From Lepisosteus oculatus (taxonomy: Eukaryota > Chordata > Actinopteri > Semionotiformes > Lepisosteidae), in contig NC_090699.1 of assembly GCF_040954835.1 (NCBI RefSeq), forward strand, positions 13,757,817 to 13,821,816: 64,000 nucleotides of DNA. The letters are read 5' to 3'. Of the stretch, positions 24,590 through 38,300 are shown piece by piece (position 1 is the stretch's first letter; each line of letters opens with the position of its first letter). The notes beneath the pieces are model-generated. The model was not told the DNA's origin and searched no databases. It saw nothing but the letters and a program-made list of their open reading frames with translations. The position numbers and the translations under genes were made by a program.

Positions 24590-25975
24590 TCACACACCCT
24601 GGACAGGACACCAGTCCCTCACAGGACACACACAGACACACACTCTCACACACCCTGGACAGGACACCAGTCCATCACACGACACACACAGACACACACT
24701 CTTACACACCCTGGACAGGACACCAGTCCATCACAGGACACACACTCTCACACACCCTGGACAGGACACCAGTCCATCACAGGACACACACAGACACACA
24801 CTCTCACACACCCTGGACAGGACACCAGTCCATCACACGACACACACAGACACACACTCACACACCCTGGACAGGACATCAGTCCATCACACGACACACA
24901 CAGACACACTCTCACACACCCTGGACAGGACACCAGTCCATCACAGGACACACACAGACACACACTCTCACACACCCTGGACAGGACACCAGTCCATCAC
25001 AGGACACACACAGACACACTCTCACACACCCTGGACAGGACACCAGTCCATCACACGACACACACAGACACACACTCTCACACACCCTGGACAGGACACC
25101 AGTCCATCACACGACACACACAGACACACACTCACACCCCCTGGACAGGACACCAGTCCATCACAGGACACACACAGACACACTCTCACACACCCTGGAC
25201 AGGACACCAGTCCATCACAGGACACACACAGACACACACTCTCACACACCCTGGACAGGACACCAGTCCATCACAGGACACACACAGACACACACTCACA
25301 CACCCTGGACAGGACACCAGTCCATCACACGACACACACAGACGCACTCTCACACACCCTGGACAGGACACCAGTCCATCACAGGACACACACAGACACA
25401 CTCTCACACACCCTGGACAGGACACCAGTCCATCACACGACACACACAGACACACACTCTCACACACCCTGGACAGGACACCAGTCCATCACAGGACACA
25501 CACAGACACACACTCTCACACACCCTGGACAGGACACCAGTCCATCACAGGACACACACAGACACACACTCTCACACACCCTGGGCAGGACACACACAGA
25601 CACACACCCTGGACAAGACACCAGTCCCTCACAGGATACACACAGACACACACTGTCACACACCCTGGACAAGACACCAGTCCCTCACAGGATACACACA
25701 GACACACACTGTCACACACCCTGGACAGGACACCAGTCCATCACAGGACACACACAGACACACACTGTCACACACCCTGGACAGGACACCAGTCCATCAC
25801 AGGACACACACAGACACACACTCTCACACACCATGGACACCAGTCCCTCACAGGACACACACAGACACACACTCTCACACACCCTGGACAGGACACACAC
25901 AGACACACACTGTCACACACCCTGGACAGGACACCAGTCCCTCACAGGACACACCCTGGACAGGAAACCAGTCAA
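24590..25975. repeat. Minisatellite, about 54-56-bp unit, about 25 copies
   Basis: The unit contains CCTGGACAGGACACCAGTCC followed by a CA-rich stretch. All three plus frames are open for more than 1.4 kb because the unit lacks stops. The same motif ends the SINE-like copy at 51300-51390 (inverted), so the array probably grew from such a tail. Confidence 0.9.
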
Positions 25976-26193
25976 AACGTGTTCCACATGCAACAGACGT
26001 CGGATTAAGTCCTCAGTAATTACATACCAAGTGAAACTCTTTGCACTTTACAGACACAGTCGACACAGATTATTTCCCATTTTGATCTTAAATTACTTTT
26101 TACTGAAAATTAAGTTTGAAGATCATCTGGTTAGGGCGCTCGTCCCTGCTGGAGGGCGTGCTGTTTGATCCAGATCCAGCAAAAATACCCGTC

Positions 26194-26205
26194 GAAAGTG
26201 AAAGT
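26194..26205 (+). promoter_or_regulatory. ISRE/IRF-like element
   Basis: Reads GAAAGTGAAAGT, the GAAANNGAAA spacing of IRF sites, about 30-160 bp before a CpG-rich candidate first exon. Function inferred. Confidence 0.45.
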
Positions 26206-26229
26206 AAATGCTGTTTTTATCCCTGCGCG

Positions 26230-26359
26230 TCCAGACAGTCACCGTGTAGTGGGCTAAACCGAGCCAGCCCGTGCTTGTGTTTTGTGTCGGATCCTCGCGG
26301 GAATCGCGATCCGGTTCGCCTGGCTATCCGCAGTGCTGCGGGTCCGGGAGAGGACACAG
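26230..26359 (+). promoter_or_regulatory. CpG-rich candidate promoter / 5'-UTR exon of the BTN-like gene
   Basis: A GC- and CpG-rich patch ends in GGACACAG followed by GTAAGC, a strong donor. The BTN-like ATG exon 3 kb downstream begins right after an acceptor and so needs an upstream non-coding exon; this is the best candidate seen. Transcript data would be needed to link them. Confidence 0.35.
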
Positions 26360-26920
26360 GTAAGCGGGCTGGCGGGCTGGTTTCTGGGGCTCTAGCTGTG
26401 ATCCTGCACCGCGGGTTTGGTCGAAGTCCGCGGTTTATCCAGAGAAAATGGCCTCCCAGCGATTTCTCTCTTCCTCGCAAAATATTGACCCCCCGGCGTT
26501 CATCCCTGTGGATCACAGGCAAGCGAACAAGTAGCCGATGAGCGAGTACCGCAGCAGACAGAGCTGGAGCGCCGCACTCGCCTTTAAACGCTTCAAACAC
26601 CGAGTTTGACTTCTTTCAGAGGGTGCTGACATACCCGTAGGTCGGAACTTTTTCTCTCAAATGAACCTGTTCAAATCAGGTAAGTTTTCTGAAGTTTTGT
26701 TGGCCGTGTTAATATATTTTATATATATATACATTACATACTGTACATGCCGCTATGGTCTGGTGCACACTAAAGTCACCTTGCAGAGGTGCACTGTGCA
26801 GAAGTCTGACCGACGTTTTCCAGCGCAACAGGTACAGGACGGTATCTGTAGCAACTCGGTGCTACGGGAACAGCGGGTTCGCCAGTGGTGCCCCCTTGAG
26901 GAAACTTTAAGTCGAGTGGT

Positions 26921-26921
<1 letters not shown>

Positions 26922-26965
<44 letters not shown>

Positions 26966-26979
26966 CCACTGTAATGCGT

Positions 26980-27027
<48 letters not shown>

Positions 27028-27415
27028 GGAGTCTCCCCTTCACCACCACCAGTGTGCAGCCCCACCTGGATGATGTACCAGTCCACTCTTACACACCTCT
27101 GGGGAGGAGAACAGAGCGATGAAGCCAGTTCAGAGACAGCGTATCTATTAGGAGGTCAGGGGGAAATTTGGCCAGGACGCTGGGGTAACACCCCTACTCT
27201 TTTTGAGAAACACCCTGGGGTTTTTAATGAACACAGAGAGTCAGGATCTCCGGTCTCATCCGAACGACGACAGCTTTTTACAGTCTAGTGTCCCCGTCAC
27301 TATACTGGGGCATTAGGACCCACACACACCACAGGGTGAGCGCCCCCTGCTGGCCCCATTAACACCTCTCCCAGGAGTCTCCTGCCAGGAAATGGGCTCA
27401 GAGAGCCAGTCTGAC
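26922..27415 (+). mobile_element. SINE-like repeat copy C with ATA microsatellites
   Basis: Two (ATA)n runs (26922-26961 and 26980-27027) precede a copy matching the family from GTGTGCAGCCCCACCTGGATG to CCAGGAGTCTCC. Internally deleted relative to copy B. Confidence 0.75.
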
Positions 27416-27425
27416 TGAGGGAAGG

Positions 27426-27442
27426 AGTTTCAGTTTCACTTT
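27426..27442 (-). promoter_or_regulatory. ISRE-like element
   Basis: Plus strand reads AGTTTCAGTTTCACTTT, the inverted ISRE consensus. It lies 1.9 kb upstream of the BTN-like ATG exon, just after SINE-like copy C. Could serve the BTN-like gene; inferred. Confidence 0.45.
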
Positions 27443-27569
27443 GACTTGCTCCAGGGTTTGAAGGATTTTTGTTTTCCTGTAACTGAAGTAGTGAAGATCA
27501 GTGCAGGTGTGAGACACATGTTTAACTCTCCCTGTCTCTGCGTGGAGCAGTTTCTTTTGAGTTTCAATT

Positions 27570-27775
27570 CAGTGTATTCCTATATAGTGCCACACAACAA
27601 CAAGGCTGCCCCAAGGCGCTTGACAAAGCAAGTGACCGGGCAGGCAGTGGATACAGAGCAGAAAAGACCAGAAGACAACGAAGGAGAGGAACCAAAACCT
27701 CCTCAGTAAGGAGAAAAAAACCTCTAGGGGTCCAAGGTCCACTGGCTGCCCACCCCTCTGGGCACGCTAACATTA
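27570..27775 (+). repeat. Dispersed fish repeat (TATATAGTGCCA... AAACCTCTAGGGG type)
   Basis: Resembles a widespread fish non-coding repeat with a block like CCAAGGCGCTTGACAAAGC followed by an AAACCTCTAGG block. Identified from memory of the family only. Confidence 0.45.
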
Positions 27776-28076
27776 TACAATTAAAAAAAGGAATAAATTA
27801 AATAAGGGTATGAATCCATTCATCATGTCTTGTGTATGTCAGTACTCCATGCAGATCTCTGTAGACCAGTAAATTCCTCCTAAATGATAGCTATATCCAC
27901 GATGTCCCTCTTGGATCCATGGCAGTGATGCAGCATCCAACTCAGGTGGTGCCCAGCCTGGGCGCCATCCGGACATGTGGGGAGGAGGACAGGATAGTCT
28001 GGTCAGAACAGATGTATCTACCTGGTGGGCCAACACACAGACACACAATGGCACCAGCAGCCATGGCTGCAGCAGG

Positions 28077-28330
28077 CTATGATGTAAGGTGTGAGTAGGC
28101 TCGGCTGAAGTCATAGGTCTTCAGGCTGGATTTGAATACCGAGACTGACTTATCCCAAATATGGGGCGGGAGACTGTTTATACTGTTGTAACTAAAGGCT
28201 TTACTGCCAACTGTTATTTTATTAATGTGTGGAATAGGAAGTAGACCTGCTTTCTGTGATCTAAGCAGGCGACTTGGATGGTAAACATTAACAAGTTCCA
28301 TTAGATAGACAGGTGCCTGACCTCTGAGAG
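28077..28330 (-). mobile_element. LINE C-terminal fragment (CR1/L2-like)
   Basis: Minus translation from 28301 gives FSYNSINSLPPHIWDK and FKSSLKTYDFSRAYSH, the conserved tail (FSY..LWNSLP..FK..LKT.LF) of CR1/L2-group reverse transcriptases. Fragment only. Confidence 0.65.
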
Positions 28331-29373
28331 CCTTGTAAGTAGGTAGAAGGATTTTGAAGTCCGCCCTGTACCTGACAGATTCAGTGCCAGTCTGTGGAGG
28401 ATGCTGTTAGGAGGTGATTTTAATGGTTGTTGCGATAGAAATGGCCTTTATCCTGAGCCTCTATCCGTTAGGAAGCTGGGGATGAGAGGAAAAGGTGTTT
28501 AACAGAAGTTGGGAGGATATGTCAGATTCTAAATCTCAGACACTTCTTTTACGCATATATCCAGTAACTCTGCGCGCCGAGGCTGCGGGAGACACCCAGT
28601 TCAGAGACTGCTACAGCTCCTTCTCACTCAGCTGCTCCAGTGAATCACAGCCCCTCTTTCTGATCACAACTTGTCAGAGTTTATAGATGTTTAAAACAGA
28701 GGTGTTTATAGAGTGACCCTGCCTATCTGTCCTTACCTCCTCTCTGCTCCTGGAAAGTGTAAAGTACATCCAAGGAAAATGAAGGCTTTGAGTTTATGGC
28801 TGCTTCTTTTATTCATTAACCATGTGCAGTGTTTTATTAAACATTATGACTACCCTGGCCTGTGCCTAAGTGTTGATTGGCTCACTGCTTCGCAGGCTCC
28901 TGGTCTGAAGAGTGTTGTTATTTAATCACCTGGCCCTGAGGATTTCTGTGAGAGGCTGCCCAGAAACTACAGACTACTTTTCGCCCCACATCTTGCAGTG
29001 TCTTTTTCAGACACTCGATCTGCTCTCACGGTACAGTCTGTGTAGATATCCTTGCACATTATTTTAATTAATAGCTCGGTGATGTGGAGTGATTCTAGAC
29101 TGGTTTTTAACGGGGCTCTGGTTAAGAGATCTGGCTCAGGAAGGGGCTCCCAGCCTGAACAGAGTGAACTCCCCTGTTCCAGTGAGGGGCAGGTCACCCC
29201 GACAGTGTCTGAAAAGCAGCTCTCAGAGGAGCCCTGATGAGCCTGCTGCAATGTCAGCAGTCCCGATCAGTGATGCAGCATGTGTGACAGTAGTGTAAGG
29301 GCTGGGTGACTTTCCGAGAGAAAGCAGGGCTGTCAGTGCTGTCAGTGAGCCTGTGTGTGCTTGTGTTGCAGCG
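28331..29373. other. 5' flank of the BTN-like gene, nothing else recognised
   Basis: No repeat or gene was recognised with confidence. A 5'-UTR exon of the BTN-like gene could lie here. Confidence 0.35.
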
Positions 29374-32300
29374 ATGGAGTCTGGTCGCCCACAGCGTCTG
29401 TTTCTGATCGTCCTGTTTCTCCAGCAGCCCTCTGTCTCCAGACCAGGTACAGCTCCTCACCCTCACCCTCCCACTGACTCTCCAGGGCAGCGCGGTCCCG
29501 TTGCTTCAGGGTGAAAGTGCAACGCCATATCGTTATCTCAGCCTAGGGACTGTAGAAACCGTGTCGTTATCTCAGCGTAGAGGCAGTCGACGCCTTGTGT
29601 GAGAGTGAGAGTCTCGGAGTGAGTGTGTGACTGTGTGACAGTGAGGGTCTCAGTCAGGGTGTGTGGTTGTGTGAGAGTGAGAGTCTCGGAGTGAGTGTGT
29701 GACTGTGTGACAGTGAGGGTCTCAGTCAGGGTGTGTGGTTGTGTGAGAGTGAGAGTCTCAGAGTGAGTGACTGTGTGACAGTGAGTCTTAGAGAGTGTGG
29801 TTGTGTGACAGTGAGAGTCTCAGAGTGTGTGACAGTGTGAAATTGTGTGTTTTCTCTCAGTAACGTGTGTGGGTGTCTGGGACAGGTGATGTTGTGTGAC
29901 AATGTGAGTCTCAGTCTGTGTCTCATTCCTCTCTCCAGAGACGTTTCAGGTTCTTGGTCCAGCTGATCCTGTTGTCGCTGTGGCTGGTGAAGACACTGTC
30001 CTGCCCTGTTACCTCTCACCCAGGATCAGCGCTGAGGGACTGGAGATCCGCTGGTTCAGGGATGAACCCACTGAACCTGTGTTTTTATACCGCAAGCAAA
30101 GACCAGAGCTGCAAGATCAAGCCCTGACCTACAGGGGAAGAGCCGCACTGTTTCCAGAGGAGCTCAGTAAAGGAAACACTTCCTTACGACTGACACGGGT
30201 GCGAGGATCTGACCATGGGAGATACAAGTGCTTTGTCCGGTCTGTAAATTGGTACAATGAGGCTGTCATTCATGTGTCAGTCAGAGGTGAGTATCCTCCT
30301 CTCTTTATTCCCGGGAAAGATCATACCTGCAGGAGGACATGCTAGAGAGCGACAGGACAGGGAAATTCTTACCGAAAGTGGCCTAAAACTGCATTTTTGT
30401 GAGAAAATGACCAGTCAAGTGACCAGTATGATCTCATGAAAAGATACCAGTGATATAAGCACATGCGGTCTTTGGTCTGCTGGTTCAATTAAAGTTTTCA
30501 GTCTCTCTGATGCTGTGGTTGGCAGCTGAGAATGTATGTTAACACATTTCATCTAGAAGCGTGTTGAGCAAAGTGAAAGCGCTCCACAGCACCACACACA
30601 CACACACACACACACACAGGTCCAGGAGCACAAGGCCTGGAGGGCCACCTGTCTCCTCACAGCGAAGAGGAGACAGAGATGTAGAGTATGACACAGCCCT
30701 GTGGAGGCTACTGGGATGGCAGTAGGCTCACTCCACTGTATTCATCTGCGGGAGGAACTCGCTGTGTAGCTTCGTCTTTACATATAAAACGCAAACTTCC
30801 CAGAACTTGAACAATTAATGGAACCACAGGAGGGTTCTACACAACGCTGAATCAACACAAGTCACCTCATACACTATGTGACCCAGGGAGGAGGTGTATT
30901 AAGTAACTGTCATACATGGATAAATTGATTTAGTTAAAAAAAAGAACTGACCTCTATCAGAGTGCAATCATATAAATATAATGCCCAAATACTGAGCTGT
31001 ATGTTCAATATGAGAGTGTTTAATAATTTTTGTACTGAGAGAGTTCTATTTAATGGTGTACATTAAAAAAACATTAAAACTGTTACAGCACTGTTGATGC
31101 AGAGTGAGAGGGGTGGGGCGGTCTGGGGTGTCTGACAGCAGGAGAGGGGTGGGGCCGTCTGGGGTGTCTGACAGGAGGAGAGGGGTGGGGCGGTCTGGGG
31201 CGTCTGACAGGAGGAGAGGGGTGGGGCGGTCTGGGGTGTCTGACAGGAGGAGAGGGGTGGGGCGTCTGGGGTGTCGGACAGCAGGAGAGGGGTGGGGCGG
31301 TCTGGGGTGTCTGACAGGAGGAGAGGGGTGGGGCGTCTGGGGTGTCTGACAGGAGGAGAGGGGTGGGGCGGTCTGGGGTGTCTGACAGGAGGAGAGGGGT
31401 GGGGCGTCTGGGGTGTCGGACAGCAGGAGAGGGGTGGGGCGGTCTGGGGTGTCTGACAGGAGGAGAGGGGTGGGGCGTCTGGGGTGTCTGACAGGAGGAG
31501 AGGGGTGGGGCCGTCTGGGGTGGGAGACCTGATTTTTCTTCTTCTTCAGCAGCTAACCCATGACTGACTCTCTCCCTGCAGGGAAGACTTCAGCCTGCTC
31601 TTATAGGCATGCCCACAGCTATGTCTTGTTTGTTTACAGACTTCATTCATTCTAATGAGAGAGCCAGCTCCTGACAATCACACACTGGATTACATCATAG
31701 TATTTAATTATTGATTTGATAAAGGAAATCTGAAAGGGCAAAAGTTCTTTTAAATACAAATTACAGGATGGAAAACAACTCAGATACTCCACTTAAAACT
31801 CATATAAAAGGCAAAGCTGACTCTCAAATGTCCTTTCAGCTGTGGGCACCCAGACGGCGATCTCTCTGGAGACGCACCAGGCTCAGGGGGTCAGGCTGGG
31901 CTGTGAGTCTAAAGGCTGGTTCCCAGAGCCTGAAGTGGTGTGGCTGGACAGTGAAGGACAGAGCCTGACTGCCGACCCCACAGAGACGCACAGGGACAGC
32001 CAGGACCTCTTCACTGTGAGGAGACAGGTGACCGTGCAGCACAGCGCCACCAACAGGTTCACCTGCCGAGTTGAACAGCAGCAGCTGGACCAAGTGAGGG
32101 AGGCAGAGATCGACGTCCCCAGTGAGTAGCAGGGGCTCCTGTTCACAGCCTCAGGACGCCCTGACTCTGTGCAGCTCTGCAGCTGTGATGCTGTGTTTTC
32201 CAGGTGAACTCTTCCCCCGAGTCTCTCCCTGGATGGTGGCTTTCTGGGTGATCCTGGTCCTCGTGCTCTGCGCTCTTGTTGGTCTTGCTATGATCATGTA

Positions 32301-35300
32301 TCGCCATGTCACAGTCCATAGGGAGAGAGGTATTTGACCAGTTTCTCTTACTATTTTATTAAATCTGCTGAACATGACATTTTCCTAATATGATTGTTCA
32401 TTTGCTTTCATTGACAGAGAATCTTTCCAGAGAGAAAAGTAAGTGTTGTTTCTTCTGGGTGTCCTATGTTTTCTTTTGACTATTTCAGAACAATATTCTT
32501 GATGCTCAGTTGAGTGTTATCCTTTCTGGAAAATCTAGTTTCAGATATTTATGCCCCAGCCAGTGGTTCTGCTCAGGTTCTGTCACTAGTGTGATAGTAA
32601 GCAGTAACCCTGCTTAAAAACACACTGGATTTCAGGACTATCTAGTTTAATTCATCTAATTCTACACTTTCTCAATGGGAAAGAAAGGTATTGATCTGAA
32701 TTCTTACAGTGTTTTCCAAACCGTTTTCTGTTGAAAAGGTTTTCCTGGTGTAATTTACTGTTGTTTTGCTTTGATTGACAGATGCTCTATGTAAAGAGAA
32801 GAGTAATTACTGTCTTCCTTTGAAATCCAGGTGTCACGCCCTCTGCAGCCAGCGGGCCCTCCTTCTCTGTCCTGTCTCTCATTTCCGGTTCTCTGCTGTC
32901 CTTCCGGTGTTTCTCTCTCTCTGGGGCTATATATTTCCGGGTCTTTCAGTCTGTTTTTGCTCAGCATTGACATTGATGTCCTGAGACCCTCCTGGCACCA
33001 GGTCGCCCCACGTCCGCTACCTGAGGGCCTAGGTTTCTATACGGCTTCTCCTGAACAGCTGAGCCCGGCTAACCCCCGTCTCGCCGCTACGCATAGGGTC
33101 TTTTTGTCCTGTCCTGTCTTTCCACGGTTCGTCCTTTCCGACATCCGTGACACCAGGGAAGCAATATGACATTTTTCTTACAGAACTCTTCTTACATTAC
33201 TCTAACATTACCTCCAAAAACAGACCCCTGTCTGCTCTGGTGCTGAATTTGTCTCTCAGCATTGGTCCCAGTCAGTTCTTTCATCTGTAGTAATGTTGCC
33301 AGTGTGGCTATATCAGCTGCTCCTCATTGTTACTGGTCTGGGAGATACAACCAGCTTCCTGAGAGAATCAGAGTGAATCGCTCACAGGGACAGGCATGTC
33401 AGATTCATCACTCTTACACCTGTGGGTTTGTTACTTCATCACACAATTTATGCCAGAGCAAAAGGAAAGAAGTCAGAGCTCACTCACGTTATACAGCATG
33501 TGAGCATGTCTCTCCCTTATAAAAGGAGTTTGAAACAGATGTTTGGGAGAAAGGTACGTCCTCATAATAGAGGTGGACAGACAGAGTGACAGGGACAGAC
33601 CTGTCTTAGTGAGCACTCTCACACTACTGAGACAGATTTTCTGAAGAGTGTGCTGGGATTTTGTTGTGATGTCACAGCACAATAGACGTGGATGTGTTAC
33701 CACAGCACACAATGTATATCACAGCTGAAGAACAGAAACTGTTACTGATAGTCACATTATACAGACTTGAAACTTATTTCTTTCAAAATATAATACTGAC
33801 TTCATCTGAGGAGGAGTGTTTTTACACTCAGCTAATTTAGAATGTTTTTCCTGAAATCGAATGTCTCTTGATTTTTTTTTGTTCTTATACGTTGTTTTAT
33901 ATTCCGATTCTATTGTGTATTGAAATTCCTTAAATACACTAGAAGTGATTGTTGAAAGGAGCACTGCTGAAGACATTGTTGTGATCAGTCTCGTATCACT
34001 GAACTAAACCTCTTTTTCTTCTTTCCATTGTAGAACAGCTGATTGAAGACCAGGGTGAGTGTGTGTGTGCTGTGATGAATACTGTGTGTGTGCTGTGATG
34101 AATACTGTGTGTGTGCTGTGATGAATACTGTGTGCGTGCTGTGATGAATACTGTGTGCGTGCTGTGGGAAGTACTGTGTTTGTGTATTGTAGGGAGTACT
34201 GCATGTGTGTATTGTGGGGAGTACTGTGTGTGTGTATTGTGGGGTGTACTGTGTGTGTGCTGTGGGGAGCACTGTGTGTGTGTATTATAGGGAGTACTGT
34301 GTGTTTGTTGGAATATGGTGTGTTTGTTGTGGGGAATACTGTGTGTGTCTGTTGTGGGGAGTACTGTGTGTGTGTATATTCTGGGGAGTACTGTGTGTGT
34401 GCGCTGTGGGGAGTACTGTGTGTGTATATATTCTGGGGAGTACTTTGTGTATATTCTGGGGAGTACTGTGTGTGTGTATTGTGGGGATCAATTTCGATCA
34501 CTTGTTCAGTGGCGAGCGTGGCGCTCAGCTGTGTCTCTGGAAGCTCGAGAGGAGTCTGCACACTCGAGTATTAGCGCGCGCTGTATCGATGTAGCACAGT
34601 ACGTGCGCTGCATATTTGACACACAAACGCATTTTATTAAAATACAGAATATGAGAACCCGTCTCAAGCTTTCTGAAACCGATTAAGTAAATAACAGGGG
34701 ACACATTTACATCATTTTTAATTATTCCATTTTAATTCCCAATTTTTCAGTGCACACAACACATTTCCAGGGTCATCTAGCGGTACCACCTGAGGGCGCT
34801 CCACGTACCACAGTTTGAGAACCAGTGTTATAGAAGAATGACAGACCATAGTACTGCTGATAGCCCTGCTGAAGAGACAGCAGTAAACTGGGAACAGGCC
34901 TGTGTCACAGGGAGTTCAAACTGGGAACAGGCCTGTGTCACGGGGAGTTCAAACTGGGAACATGCCTGTGTCACTGGAAGTTCAAACTGGGAACAGGCCT
35001 GTGTCACGGGGAGTTCAAACTGGGAACAGGCCTGTGTCACGGGGAGTTCAAACTGGGAGTGGAACTAATGGTTCTTTTTCTGAAAACATTTGAGTTAAAC
35101 TCTGTTTAATCCTTTTTCCTGTGAGTGGGGTGCAGATCTCTGCTGGACTGACTGTTTGTTCTTGTTCTTTACCAACAGGAAGTGCTGCCGCAGAACGAGG
35201 TAAGCCATTTCTGTTACATTTCTGTTAACACAGTATTTTCACCTTTGAAACTTTTTTTTTGTTTCGGGTTGTAATTTTTTCTTTGTTTTCCATTTCAACG

Positions 35301-38300
35301 TGATCATAAATTGGATTTTTCGGTGGTTTATGGTGTTATCCTTAACTTCACAAGAATGTTTTTAAGAAAACCAGAGAACTAGTCGTTTCCTTCATGTGCT
35401 GAAAAGAAAAGAGAAACAATGTTTCGGATGTGGAGCCTTCTGCAGGCGTCAGAGTCTCCACACATCCACGCACTCGCCACCACATTCCAGCTGCAATTAA
35501 CCTATTATCCAACCACTTTCCCCCTTTTGTTTGACTTAACCCTTTCTACCTCACCTCATCTACTCACCTGAGCTATACAGTACCTCTCGCCGCCTGATTG
35601 TCTCGCTGCTCTTGGTTAACGATTCTGCCTTCCCACCTCCTGACCACGGTACTGCCTAATGATCTGGACTCTCAGGGTCTGAATCTGCCCCCTACTGGTA
35701 TCTGACAACAGGTGACACCTTCTTGAGACCCGAAGAACATCCACGGCCGGAAACGTTGTGACTCTTCTCTTTTCAGCATGGAATAAACGTTTGCTTGTTC
35801 CTCTGCCGCCGATGCATGCGGACGCAGCTTCCCACCTGAATTTCCCCCAAATGTACGGTATACAGTAGTTTAATCGTTAAATAATGAGCATCTCAGGCAA
35901 GGTGGCCGGTAATTCTCTCCACAACCACAAGAGTTCAAAGCGGTGTGAAGCCTGATGTCAGATAATATCAGCTGTGATGATCAACACAGACCATACAGAT
36001 AGGCTCCTCTTATCTAGAAAACAGTGGCTTACAGCCAGCTGCAAGCTAAACTCCTGGGGAACACCTGGGGTGTGTTCAGCATCTGTCCTGTATGTGTTCA
36101 GGCTATGCTATTGTCCCTGTGTGTCTGTGGGGCTGTAGGATGGTCTTCCTCACCTCTTTCAGTGCTTTTCGTAAATCCCTTCTACTGTTAACTGGCTTTC
36201 CTTATGTACTGTATCTGATTGTTCTTTCTTTCATTGACAGATACTCTTTCTGCAGAGAACAGTAAGTGTGTGTTTCTCTGTGTGACCAGTGACTCAGTTC
36301 GAATGCAGTAGGGTTTATCATGGCAGCCGTGCATCACTCTCTCTCTCTAAAGTTCGGCTCCATTCAGGTCTGGGTGCTTACTTTTTCATCACCTTACTCC
36401 TACTGTAGTCAACACTTGAGTCCTTCTTGCTGCAGGTATGACCCCATGTTTCACAGATACAAATCAATGATCAAATATTGTGATCCAACACAGAGAGGCA
36501 TCTGTACATATTCAGCACCCTGTAGCACTGAAGATGTGTGTTGTTGTGTTGAGTTATTCATTGTCAGTCCGCTCACCAGTACTCAGCTGGATTTACTGCT
36601 TTGACTAATGAAATGCTTGTGACCGATTTTTGTTGCTTCTTCTCATTGACAAATAAACTCTCCACACAGAATAGTAAGTATTCAACACTAATCATGCATG
36701 ACATGCATTCAATATCGTGAGCCTCTGAACTGAGGATCTGCTTTTTGATTTTCTGTTGTATTGTACACTCCTTAGGGAGTTGTTCATCTCTGTATGCAGG
36801 CTCTGTAAAATGATACGCAGTTTTGTTTCAACAGGAATTGCAAACAAAATCGATTATTAATTCCTTGTTTATGTTGTGAATGAATAGATATCAGTCCTGT
36901 GTTTTATACTACTAGACTTTAAAACTTTATCTTTCTTTCATCTGCAGGGAGTAGACAGTGTGTGTGTGTAGTGTAACACTGCTGCTGTGTTCATTGGGAG
37001 TAGACAGTGTGTGTGTAGTGTAACACTGCTGCTGTGTGCATTGGGAGTAGACAGTGTGTGTGTGTAGTGTAACACTGCTGCTGTGTTCATTGGGAGTCGA
37101 GTGTGTGTGTAGTTTAACACAGCTACTGTCTTCACACACGTGTCTGGGAGTACAAACAGACATGAGATTATTCACCTGTGTATTGTCCTTCTGTACAGAA
37201 CTGTTGCTTTCCTGTGTGTTTGTGGTAGCCATGTCTTTCAAATGTTGAGTGATTTTATAGAATTTGTGTTCAGCTGAGTCAGGAGCAGGAGTCAGTGTGG
37301 AGTGTGTAACGGACACGGACTGGAATCCGTGTCAGATCTTGTAGAAGACCCTATGCGATGCGGTAAGAGCTGGAGTAAACAGGAGGCGTGGTAAAAAGGA
37401 ACACACAGGGGTTTAATAGTGCACAAAATAATAGTGACAGTCCGTGAGACAGTGTACGGGGAAGACAAAACGGCATCCAAATCCAAACGGGTCCAAGGGC
37501 AGGTCAAAGCACAGTCCGAAAGTCCATAAACTGGAAATCCATCCTGGGACGCGACAAAGTTAAAATCCCCGGGAGGGGGAGCACACAGACAAACAAAACA
37601 TGGAGGTCCAAGGGTGACGGGGCGAGATCCTCCAGACCCCGGGCTCGGGAAGCGTGAGGTGTCGGGGATGAGGCCTATGCCCTCAGGAGACGGACGTAGG
37701 GTTTCCTGGTGCTAGGCGGGCCTCGCGACATCTTACCCTAATGATGAGCCCCGACTGGAGGAGCTGGTCTTTAAATAATAACGCTAAAAGGGTACACCTG
37801 GAGAGCTAAATGACACGAACAATAATGAGAGCAGTGGAGCGCCCTCTAGGGAGGGATGTCGGGCGTGACAGAGTGTGTGAAAGGGACAGAGTGACTCCTC
37901 ACTCCTCAGACACAGGAGAGGAGTCCTGTAGGAGAGACTCTGCTCTCAGGGAGATCCTGGAGAAACTGCTCTCTGTCTCACTGCTGTTTCTCTCCTCTTC
38001 CTTTGACAGAAGCTCTGAACAGAGAGATCGGTGAGTGTTTCTCTCATCACTGCTGTCCTTCATGTTCCTCAGTCCTCTAGTGCACAGTTTCTAGTGTTTG
38101 ATACAGTTCAGGATTTAGTGATGGTCAGTTTTGTTTCCACAAAATCTACAGTTCCAGCGTTGTAGTGTCAAGTGATGTTTAGGTGGTTTGTGGTGTTCTC
38201 CTTATTTTTTTCTAACCCACCAGTAAGAAATGTTACTCTTATATTAAGATGTTTGCAGACTTCAGTTAATCTGAATTTTCACCTTTCATGTTCTGTTTCT

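Noticed and set aside
24419-26168. ORFs of 492-581 aa in all three plus frames
   Set aside because: All are produced by a stop-free minisatellite unit; no domain, no splice context.
28780-28925. Small ORF starting with a signal-peptide-like MKALSLWLLLLFI stretch
   Set aside because: Stops after 48 residues with no donor or partner exon seen; no homology recognised.
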